From: a bacterium
GTDB lineage: Bacteria > Spirochaetota > Spirochaetia > Treponematales > Rectinemataceae
DNA: 37,598 nt
Assembly (NCBI GenBank): GCA_021779995.1
Contig: JAJXZP010000276.1
Location: 1 to 37,598 of the forward strand
Reading direction: 5' to 3'
The notes under the pieces: model-generated
Database searches by the model: none
Seen by the model: the letters and a program-made list of their open reading frames with translations, nothing else
Told to the model about the DNA's origin: nothing
Shown here: piece by piece, positions 9,151-16,667 of the stretch
Numbering within the stretch: the first letter of the stretch is position 1
How the letters are laid out: every line of letters starts with the position of its first letter
Program-made: the position numbers and the translations under genes

Positions 9151-12100
9151 ATGAGGACGAACAAGCGTTTCGTGACGCCGCTCCGGATCGGGGCCGCCCT
9201 CGCGCTCCTTTTCGTCTGCCTCACGGCGCGGGACTCCGGGGCCCTGGACTACTGGGAGCCGCCCTCGGTGCTGGCAGCGGGCCGCTTCCCGACGGTCTTC
9301 TCGACCCCGGACGGCCCCCTCGTCCTGTGGCAGCAGTCGCAGGTTTCGGGCGAGGCGGGCAAGGCCTGGATCTGGCGCGCCTATCTCCGGGACGGCGCCT
9401 GGCACAGCGACCGCATCGACGAGCAGCCGCTGGCCTTCCAGGGCGCCGAGCCCCTGCTCTACTCGGCCTCCATGTCCGGAAGCGGCGAGATAGCCGTCGC
9501 GTGGCCCTCCTCCTCGAAGAGTTTCGAGGTGAGCCTCTCGGACGACGGCGGCACGACCTTCCGACGCTCCGGCTCGATCGACAGCGCCTCGACCTCGGTG
9601 GCTCCCCGCATCTTCCCCAGCTCGGGCGGGGGCTGGATCCTCTTCGTGACCCAGGGGAAGCCGGGTGCCGCCCTGGGCCAGGACCAGGGCAGCCTGCCGA
9701 GCACCATCAGCATCTACTCCTCGGCCTCCCCGGACGGCCGCTCCTGGTCCGCCCTCCAGCCCCTCGTCGCGCCCGACGAGGGCCTCAGCGTCAACTTCCT
9801 CCCGGCCTCGGCCCCGGTGGGAGGCCGCGACATCGTCGTGTTCCAGACCCTGATCCCGCTCGAAGGCTCGGTGCCCTCGCATTACATGCTCATGGCCAAG
9901 ACCTCTTCCGACGGGGGACGCAGCTGGTCCCGGGCCACCGTGGTGACCGGCTTCGCCGATCCGGCCGGAGGCGCCGCGGCCGGTCCCGAAAACTACGACA
10001 ACCAGCGCCCGGCGCTCTTCCCGATCGATGGCAGCGCGCTGCTCGTCTGGGAACGGCGCATGACCAAGACGACGAGGACCCGGATCTGGTCGGCGCGTCT
10101 GGACGGCGAGGGCGCCCTCGAACCCGGCAGTCCGGCTCCCGTTTCGCCCGACCTGAGTTCGTACATCCTTTCGCAGACCTACGAATCCGGCGGCCGACCC
10201 TCCGTCGTCTACCTCGAGGACAGGCTCAAGGGCAACGCGGTCTACGACGCCCACTACCGGGACGGCCGATGGGAAAGCGAGAGTCTGGGCCTGAGCGCCC
10301 GCGGCGATCCCTCGCAGTCGGGCTTCACGGCCTTCGCCCGCGTGGTCAGGTACAAGGGCCGCAGCTACGTCGCCTGGCAGTACGACAAATCGGGCGGCTC
10401 GCGGATCTACACGCTCGAGCCCGTGCTCCACGTCGATCCGCCCGGCCTCGTCGCGCTCAACTTCGATCCCGCGAGGAAGTCGCGGCACGAGAGCGCGCAG
10501 ATCCGGGTGGACTTCCCCGTCGACGTCTCGGGCATGAAGAGCATCGCCTACCTCTGGAACCGCGGCGCCCTGACCGCCGGGGCGACGCTCGCCGAGCAGC
10601 GGCGGGACGCCGCCCTGATCTGGCGGACAGGCACGGTGCTCCCGGCTTCGGAGCAAAACCTCGAACTGCCCGCCGCGCAGGACGGCCCCTGGACCCTCGC
10701 GGTCTCGATCGAGGACAACGCCGGCAACCGCTCCCGGCCGGCCTCGCTGACCTTCGTGCGCAAGCGCACTCCGCCCCGGCCGCCGATCATCCTCCCGCCC
10801 GACACCGACCCGAGCGGCTTCCTCGCCTCCAACACCTTCACGATCGACTGGCAGGAGGCGCCCGACCCCGACCTCGCGGGCTATACCTGGGAACTCCGCT
10901 ACGCGGGGCCCCTGGAGAGGAAGGCCGGCGCGCTTTCTCAGGGGGCGGGCGGGCTTTCGCGGCAGGCGGGCGCGCAGGCGGTGGCCGCCGTCCGGGCCTC
11001 GGCGAAGGAGAGCGCGGCGCGCGCGGCCCCGCTGCCGGGCCTGAGCTCCTACGAGAGCGAGCTCGTCCAGCGTGCGGGACCGCCCGTGCCGCCGCCGGTC
11101 ATCCGCGGCACGACGCCGAGCTTCTCCCAGACGAATGTCGACAACGGCTACTACCTGTTCTCGGTCGCGGCCATCGACAGCGTGGGCAACATCAGCGACG
11201 TTTCCACCATTCTCCTGCGCGCCGACAAGTATGTCCCGCACACGATCGTCACCCGGGTCGAGCCCACGCGGGACGCGCTGGGGCGGACGAACCTGCGCAT
11301 CCTGGGCCGCGGCTTCACCACCGACGGCATCATCGACCGGATCGTCCTCGACCGCGACGGCAAGCCGCCGTACGACGTAGAGCGCAGTTCGGGCAACGGC
11401 GACTACCGCCTCGTCTCCGACCGCGAGATCGACGGCTTCTCCTTCGGCGACGTGCAGACCGGCCAGTACCGGCTCGGGCTCCACCACTCGACGCGCGGCT
11501 GGTACTGGACACCCGCCCTCGTCTCGGTCGACCTCTCGGGCACGGTCAAGTACGGCGTCGAGGAGGCCTACCGTCCCGCCTGGCGCTTCCTGGGCCTGCA
11601 GAGCCGGCCGCTCTCGATCTACGACGCATTCATACTCGCGGCGATCCTCTTCGCCGGCCTCGGTCTCGCGCTCTCCCTGCGACAGGTCGTCCTGGTCGCG
11701 CGGGAAGGCGCCGAGGTGCGGCGCGAGGTGCTCGCCCTGATTTCCGGAGGGTCCATGCCGACTACAGAAAAGCTTCGTCGAGCGCAGTCGCTCAAACGGC
11801 GCGGAGCCGGCCTGAGGGTGAAGTTCACCCTCACCATCGGCATCCTCGTCATCTTCGTGGTCGTCCTCGTCTCGATCCCCCTCGGGCTCCTCATGATCAG
11901 CACCCAGCGCTCGGCCCTGGCCACGGGCCTGGAGCAGCGCGCCAAGGTCCTCCTCGAAAGCGCCGCCCAGGGAGGCCGCTTCTTCCTCGGCAAGGAAGAC
12001 GCGGTCACCCAGCTGAGCTTCCTCCCCGACCAGGCCAAGGCCATGGAAGGCGGGGTGTACATCACCATCACCGGCAACAGCGCCCAGGCCAAGGTCGCGG

Positions 12101-13983
12101 GCCAGGATGTCGTCTACGCCACCAACGACGACGCGATCGCCTCCAAGGTCGAGGGCGCTCCCTTCGTGCTCGGACAGTCCGTCATGCGAAGCTCAGGCCC
12201 CGGGGCCGACCCGCTCGCGCCCGGGATCGCCTCGATGGCGGCCGAGCTCCAGACCAAGTCGGAAGAGGCGATAGCCCAGAACCTCGCCGACAAGGTGAGG
12301 CTCGCCCAGGAGAAGGCCGGCCTCGGCCAGGGCGCCGCGGCCTCGGCCCGCAGGTCCCAGATCAACGACGCGCTCGACCAGGAGGACCGGCGGATCCGCG
12401 AGATGCTGAGGACCATCTCGGACGCGGCCGTCGGCTCGGTGCCGGCCTTCGATCCGGCGAAGCTGGCCTCCCGGCCGGAAGACTTCCTCTTCTACAAGCC
12501 GATCATCGAGTACCGCCCGAACGACCAGCTGCTCTATCGCGGCATGGTCCGCCTGGAGGTCAGCACGGTCCACATCGTGGCGGAGCTCCGCTCGGCCACC
12601 GCCAGTCTCGTGGGCATAACGCTCGTCATCGCCGCGATCGCGCTCGGCATCGGCATCCTCGGCGCCTTCATCCTCTCCACGGCGATCGTGCGCCCGATCC
12701 GCACGCTCGTGCTGCAGATCGCCAAGATCCGCGACACGCCCGACATCGAGACCCTGGCGGGGGAGCGCATCGAGGTGGCGACCCGCGACGAGCTCTTCAC
12801 CCTCGCCGACACGGTCAACCAGATGACCGACGGCCTCGTGAGGGCCGCCAAAGCCTCGAAGGAACTCATCGTCGGCAAGGGCATCCAGAAGATGTTCATT
12901 CCCCTCGACCCGGCCCCCGGATCGCGCGCCAAGCTCTCGACCGGCAGCCGCGACGAGAAGGACTTCGAGGTTTTCGGCTACTATGAAGGCGCCAAGGGCG
13001 TCTCCGGCGACTACTGGGACTTCAAGTCGATCAACGCCCGCTACCATTACTTCATCAAGTGCGACATCTCCGGCAAGGGCGTCTCCGCGGCCCTCATCAT
13101 GGTCCAGGTCGCGACCATGGTCATCAACTACTTCAACGAGTGGAAGAAGGCCATGCCGCGCAACATCGACCTCACCCAGCTCGCCTACCAGATCAACGAC
13201 TTCATCGAGGAGCGCGGCTTCCAGGGCCGCTTCGCCGCCTTCACCCTCGGCCTCTGGGACTCGCAGGACGGCGCCGCCTATATCTGCGAGGCCGGCGACC
13301 GCAAGCTCCATTCCTGGAACCATAAGCGCGGCGAGCTCGTCGAGGAACTCCTGCCCGACTCGCCGGCGGCGGGCATCTTCCCGAGCTTCATGGTCCAGAT
13401 GAAGAATCCCATGGTGCAGATCGTCCGCACGTTCGAGCAGGACGACGTGCTCCTGCTCTACACCGACGGCATCGAGGAGGCCAAGCGCCATTTCCGCGAC
13501 GCCGACTTCAAGATCGTGCCCTGCACCGACGTGCCGAAGGACCAGACGCACGAAAACCACTCGGGCGGCCAGGACAACGAGGAGTTCGGTTACGATCGCA
13601 TAACGGCCATTCTCGAGGCCGTGGACAAGCGCGGCTCGTACCGCCTCGTGAAGCAGCACGATCCCCTGCCCGACGACCTCCTCAGCTTCGACTTCTCGAC
13701 CTGCTCAGGCAGCCTGCAAGAGAAGGTCCTCGCGCTCATCGCGGTCGAGAAGGTCTTCCGCATGTATCCCGATCCGCAGGCGACCGAGAGCGACTACGTC
13801 CTCGTGGACGAGAAGGTGGACAAGTTCCTCGAACGGCACTTCGACCAGTACCGGCTCTACTGCTCGAAGAAGAAGCCCTACACCGATCCGCAGAAGGACA
13901 ACCCGGGCTACCTGCTCTACGCCGGCATCAAGGAAGACGATCAGTACGACGACCTGACGATCCTGGGCATCCGTCGCAAGTAG
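9151..13983 (+). CDS. Membrane-anchored SpoIIE-type PP2C phosphatase with extracytoplasmic sialidase-like propeller and HAMP domain
   Basis: 1610 aa. A signal peptide or first helix covers about 8-30. Residues about 35-430 form a six-bladed sialidase-like propeller, with Asp-box motifs at S130-F137 (SDDGGTTF), near D195 (SPDGRSW) and near D254 (SSDGGRSW). About 430-800 are Ig/FN3-like beta segments. Membrane helices lie near 826-848, 892-915 and 1152-1178. A sensor loop sits between the last two and a HAMP domain follows at about 1178-1232. The C-terminus is a SpoIIE/PP2C serine/threonine phosphatase: the metal-binding acids D1287/D1290 (GDYWD), D1305 (CDISGKG), D1439 (YTDG) and D1600/D1601 (DDLT) are all present. 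About 160 residues separate the last two motifs, longer than the RsbU/SpoIIE norm. By family, the role is dephosphorylation of an anti-sigma-factor antagonist or similar target in response to an envelope signal. No target gene lies nearby. Confidence 0.88.
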   Translation: MRTNKRFVTPLRIGAALALLFVCLTARDSGALDYWEPPSVLAAGRFPTVFSTPDGPLVLWQQSQVSGEAGKAWIWRAYLRDGAWHSDRIDEQPLAFQGAEPLLYSASMSGSGEIAVAWPSSSKSFEVSLSDDGGTTFRRSGSIDSASTSVAPRIFPSSGGGWILFVTQGKPGAALGQDQGSLPSTISIYSSASPDGRSWSALQPLVAPDEGLSVNFLPASAPVGGRDIVVFQTLIPLEGSVPSHYMLMAKTSSDGGRSWSRATVVTGFADPAGGAAAGPENYDNQRPALFPIDGSALLVWERRMTKTTRTRIWSARLDGEGALEPGSPAPVSPDLSSYILSQTYESGGRPSVVYLEDRLKGNAVYDAHYRDGRWESESLGLSARGDPSQSGFTAFARVVRYKGRSYVAWQYDKSGGSRIYTLEPVLHVDPPGLVALNFDPARKSRHESAQIRVDFPVDVSGMKSIAYLWNRGALTAGATLAEQRRDAALIWRTGTVLPASEQNLELPAAQDGPWTLAVSIEDNAGNRSRPASLTFVRKRTPPRPPIILPPDTDPSGFLASNTFTIDWQEAPDPDLAGYTWELRYAGPLERKAGALSQGAGGLSRQAGAQAVAAVRASAKESAARAAPLPGLSSYESELVQRAGPPVPPPVIRGTTPSFSQTNVDNGYYLFSVAAIDSVGNISDVSTILLRADKYVPHTIVTRVEPTRDALGRTNLRILGRGFTTDGIIDRIVLDRDGKPPYDVERSSGNGDYRLVSDREIDGFSFGDVQTGQYRLGLHHSTRGWYWTPALVSVDLSGTVKYGVEEAYRPAWRFLGLQSRPLSIYDAFILAAILFAGLGLALSLRQVVLVAREGAEVRREVLALISGGSMPTTEKLRRAQSLKRRGAGLRVKFTLTIGILVIFVVVLVSIPLGLLMISTQRSALATGLEQRAKVLLESAAQGGRFFLGKEDAVTQLSFLPDQAKAMEGGVYITITGNSAQAKVAGQDVVYATNDDAIASKVEGAPFVLGQSVMRSSGPGADPLAPGIASMAAELQTKSEEAIAQNLADKVRLAQEKAGLGQGAAASARRSQINDALDQEDRRIREMLRTISDAAVGSVPAFDPAKLASRPEDFLFYKPIIEYRPNDQLLYRGMVRLEVSTVHIVAELRSATASLVGITLVIAAIALGIGILGAFILSTAIVRPIRTLVLQIAKIRDTPDIETLAGERIEVATRDELFTLADTVNQMTDGLVRAAKASKELIVGKGIQKMFIPLDPAPGSRAKLSTGSRDEKDFEVFGYYEGAKGVSGDYWDFKSINARYHYFIKCDISGKGVSAALIMVQVATMVINYFNEWKKAMPRNIDLTQLAYQINDFIEERGFQGRFAAFTLGLWDSQDGAAYICEAGDRKLHSWNHKRGELVEELLPDSPAAGIFPSFMVQMKNPMVQIVRTFEQDDVLLLYTDGIEEAKRHFRDADFKIVPCTDVPKDQTHENHSGGQDNEEFGYDRITAILEAVDKRGSYRLVKQHDPLPDDLLSFDFSTCSGSLQEKVLALIAVEKVFRMYPDPQATESDYVLVDEKVDKFLERHFDQYRLYCSKKKPYTDPQKDNPGYLLYAGIKEDDQYDDLTILGIRRK

Positions 13984-13993
13984 CGGCGGCGCC

Positions 13994-14869
13994 TCAGCTA
14001 GCCGCCGAGCGCTCGGCGGCGGCCGCATTCCGGACCGCCTCCTCGAACTTTTCGAACCGCGGCGCCTCGCCGGCCGCCAGGGGGTAGCGGAACCGGGCGC
14101 CGCCGGAGCGCAGCTCCAGCATGCGGTAGCGTTCCTCGCCGGGCGGCGCGCCGCCGTCCACGAAGACGGGGCGGAGGTCCAGCGGCACATAACGCGTCAT
14201 GTGGCTGTACTCGGCCATCCGCTTCGAGCGGAAGGGCGGTTCCTCCGAGATGCCGTAGAACATGGACGGGGCGAGCGTCAGGATGTACGACGAAATGATC
14301 CTGGACGAGTCGAGGAAGCGGGGCACGGGCGTCTCGGGGTGGTAGAACCTGGCCGCCAGCTCGTCGTCGTTCATGACCTCGACGGCGTAGCTGTGGTACT
14401 TGTAGTCGATGCGCAGGAGATCGGCGAAGGGATCCGGCTCGATCGAACGCAGCCGGCGCTCCGGGGGAGCCTCGCGCGCCCGATACCGCCTGAAGGCGGC
14501 TATCATCGGAACGAAGAAATAGGAACTGACGGTGTTGTACAGAAGCGAAACCCGATCGCCGCCGCGGAGGTAGAAGCTCATGCGCGAGGCAAGGAGGGTG
14601 GTGGCCGTCTCCAGCACATCGACGTCCGCGAGCTCGAAGAGGCGCTTTTCGTAGCCCGAACGCCGCTTCTTGATGACGAGCACCCGCGAGAGCGCCTGGC
14701 AGAGAAAAGTTTCCGGCTCGAAGCCACGCATGCCGCGCGAGGCCGGGGCGCGCACGCAGTAGGGGAAATCGGGAAAGGCCTCGGCGACCATGTCGGCGCA
14801 GGCCGCCGGCAATCGGCCGGGCTCCTCGATCCTGGTCGACCAGGTCTCTACGCTGCCGTCTCTGCTCAT
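13994..14869 (-). CDS. Hypothetical protein, unrecognised family
   Basis: 291 aa, soluble, with no signal peptide or clear membrane segment. I do not recognise the family. Visible features are a basic segment (VLVIKKRRSGYEKRLFELADVDVLE, about 68-92), a moderately hydrophobic stretch (LLYNTVSSYFFVPMIAAFRRYR, about 108-129) and aromatic-rich motifs (RIDYKYHSYAVEVM, MTRYVPLDLRPVF). The C-terminus is Ala-rich. The ATG is preceded by GGGAGG three bases away, a strong ribosome site. The gene converges on the phosphatase gene with only 10 bp between the stop codons, and the upstream neighbour on the same strand is an MFS permease (139-bp gap). Coding status is supported by the ribosome site, amino-acid composition and fit between neighbours. 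Confidence 0.7.
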   Translation of the reverse strand: MSRDGSVETWSTRIEEPGRLPAACADMVAEAFPDFPYCVRAPASRGMRGFEPETFLCQALSRVLVIKKRRSGYEKRLFELADVDVLETATTLLASRMSFYLRGGDRVSLLYNTVSSYFFVPMIAAFRRYRAREAPPERRLRSIEPDPFADLLRIDYKYHSYAVEVMNDDELAARFYHPETPVPRFLDSSRIISSYILTLAPSMFYGISEEPPFRSKRMAEYSHMTRYVPLDLRPVFVDGGAPPGEERYRMLELRSGGARFRYPLAAGEAPRFEKFEEAVRNAAAAERSAAS

Positions 14870-15008
14870 GGAACCTCCCGGATCGCCGTCAGAACGTACC
14901 CGCGTATCCAGGAGTCGTCAGCCGCGATACGCGGCGGTTCCGGCGAACTCCATCGCCTAAAAATGCCCGGCGATCAGGATAGCCCCGCCGATCCCCTGCG
15001 TCAACGAC

Positions 15009-16226
15009 TCAAGCGCCCTCGGCCAGAGCCCTCCTGGCCGCGAAGAAGAAGGGCAAGGCGGCCAGCTGCGCCACCAGGGAGAAGGCGACCAGCGCGACCA
15101 AGGACTTGTCGTAGAGGAAGCCCATGGCCCAGGAGCCGAGGAACCAGAAGGCGCCGAAGCCGGCGTTGAAGATGCCTATCGCGGTGCCGCGCCTCTCCTT
15201 CCGGACCATGGTCGTCACGGCTGCCTTGAGGATCGATTCCTGGGCTCCCATCCCTATGCCCCAGAGGAGCACGCCCGCGATCACGAGGGCGGGCGCCTTG
15301 AACAGGAATACGAGAGGGGCGAAGAAGGCGGAGATCGCGGTGGAGAGGATGATCGCCACCATGCCCTTCCGGTCGAACAGGGGCCCGAAGACGAGGGCCG
15401 AGACGGCGTCGATGCCCATGGCCAGAGCGTAGAGGACCGGCACGATGTTGTCGGGGAAGATCTGCTGCTTGACCACGTGGAAAGCCATGAGCGGGAAGTC
15501 GGCGAAGCCGATGGCGAGGAAGATGATGCCCCCGAAGTAGAGCCAGTAGGGCCTGGATAGCCCCTCCCGTTCGCGCTCGGGCGCGGTGGTCTCGAACTCG
15601 TGCGGCCGCGGGTAGCGGTGCCTGGCGACGAGGAGGAGGACCAGCGCGATCGAAGCCGGGATCCCGAGGAGGAAAAAGGCCAGGGAATAGGCCGAGAGCC
15701 TGCCGGAAGACTCCTTGAGTGTCAGGACGGCGAAAAGCATCAAGGGGCCCAGGACCGCGCCGATCTGGTCCAGCACCTCCTGCAGGGCGAAGCCCTTGCC
15801 GGCTCCCACCTCGTTCGCGGCGAACGAGGCGATGGTGGTCTTGGCCGGGTTCCTGATCGCCTTGCCCAGGCGCTCCACGACGATGAGGATGCAGGCGAAG
15901 AGCCAGCCGAAGCCGGGGGCGAGGGCCAGGGCCGGTATGGCGAAAAGATTGATGAGGTAGCCGATGATGGTCAGGAGCCAGTAGCGGTGCGTCTTGTCGC
16001 TCAGGTAGCCGGTCGCCAGGCGCAGGGCATAGCCGATGAGCTCACCGAGGCCGGAGACGAAGCCGACCGTCACCGCCGAGGCTCCCAGGAGGAGGAGATA
16101 GGGCCCGAGAATGCTCCGGGCCCCTTCGTAGGTGAAATCGGAGAAGAGGCTCACCACGCCGAGCAGGGCGAGAAAGGCATAGGCGGCCTTCCTCTTGGTA
16201 TCAGTCGCAGGACGATCATCGTTCAT
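15009..16226 (-). CDS. MFS transporter
   Basis: 405 aa, full length for a twelve-helix major facilitator. The first helix begins at KAAYAFLALLGVVSLFSDFTYEGARS. The loop between helices 2 and 3 carries a motif-A-like sequence (GYALRLATGYLSDKTHRYW), and RLGKAIRNPAKTTIASFA precedes a helix rich in Gly/Ala. A second basic loop, LFDRKGMVAIILSTAISAF, opens the C-terminal half. MFS proteins are proton-coupled porters or efflux pumps of the inner membrane; the substrate is unknown. The ATG at 16226 has GAGG four bases upstream. The gene is divergent from cellobiose phosphorylase across a 441-bp region, so import of a cello-oligosaccharide is conceivable but unproven. Confidence 0.85.
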   Translation of the reverse strand: MNDDRPATDTKRKAAYAFLALLGVVSLFSDFTYEGARSILGPYLLLLGASAVTVGFVSGLGELIGYALRLATGYLSDKTHRYWLLTIIGYLINLFAIPALALAPGFGWLFACILIVVERLGKAIRNPAKTTIASFAANEVGAGKGFALQEVLDQIGAVLGPLMLFAVLTLKESSGRLSAYSLAFFLLGIPASIALVLLLVARHRYPRPHEFETTAPEREREGLSRPYWLYFGGIIFLAIGFADFPLMAFHVVKQQIFPDNIVPVLYALAMGIDAVSALVFGPLFDRKGMVAIILSTAISAFFAPLVFLFKAPALVIAGVLLWGIGMGAQESILKAAVTTMVRKERRGTAIGIFNAGFGAFWFLGSWAMGFLYDKSLVALVAFSLVAQLAALPFFFAARRALAEGA

Positions 16227-16468
16227 GGGGCCTCGATTCGCGGGGAATGTAGGTCGCTTCGATTCCTCCCGCCGCTACGGCGAGGAACGCGGGGCGCTCG
16301 GGCGAGTCGACTCCGAAGCCGGCCGACCTGCCGAACCCCGGCTCTTGACGCAAGCGCCGCGAGACTTGCCTATGATACTGAGCCACGCGCGATCCTTTCA
16401 ACGCGATCGGGTCGAAAGAGCCGTCGCGCGACCATGCAAATCCGATATCCGCCACGCGACGAAGGCGC

Positions 16469-16590
16469 CGGCCCGAAGCCGCGGCGCCGATCGGCCAGAA
16501 GCCACTGCGACGACCGGCCAGAAGCCGCTGCGACGACCGGGGCGAAGCCGCGGCGCCGATCGGCCAGAAGCCGCGGCGCTCGCCGGCCCT
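16469..16590. repeat. 23-bp tandem repeat, five units plus a partial sixth
   Basis: Units start at 16469, 16492, 16515, 16538 and 16561, with a 7-bp partial at 16584. The shared core is CGGCCAGAAGCCGC followed by GGCGCCGAT or TGCGACGAC. The first and fourth units share the GGCGCCGAT ending and the second and third share TGCGACGAC. The period is not a multiple of three and no unique spacers separate the units, so this is neither a coding repeat nor CRISPR. Confidence 0.8.
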
Positions 16591-16632
16591 GCGTTTCCCT
16601 CTTTGTTCTGCGGTCTGGCTACTTTTAGTTGC

Positions 16633-16661
16633 TTGACGCATCCAACCAACCGAAGTACAGT
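16633..16661 (+). promoter_or_regulatory. Sigma70-type promoter, predicted leaderless start for cellobiose phosphorylase
   Basis: TTGACG (16633-16638), a 17-bp spacer and TACAGT (16656-16661). Six bases separate the -10 box from the ATG at 16668, placing the expected +1 on the A of the start codon. No Shine-Dalgarno is present. The geometry is identical to that at 1074-1109. Confidence 0.65.
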
Positions 16662-16667
16662 TGCGTC

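Larger units (their letters stand above)
16227..16667. other. Intergenic region between divergent MFS and cellobiose phosphorylase genes
   Basis: 441 bp without a convincing gene. It holds a 23-bp tandem repeat block (16469-16590) and, at its right end, the promoter of cellobiose phosphorylase. Open frames crossing the repeats encode low-complexity Arg/Ala/Pro peptide and are not believable. On the minus strand TACATT lies about 20 bp upstream of the MFS start but lacks a fitting -35. Confidence 0.6.

Noticed and set aside
7032-11487. Long minus-strand open frames under the TPR and phosphatase genes
   Set aside because: Arg/Gly/Val-rich antisense frames in high-GC DNA; the plus-strand frames carry signal peptides, TPR and PP2C motifs.
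16469-16590. CRISPR array
   Set aside because: The 23-bp units are directly contiguous with no unique spacers and no cas genes are near.
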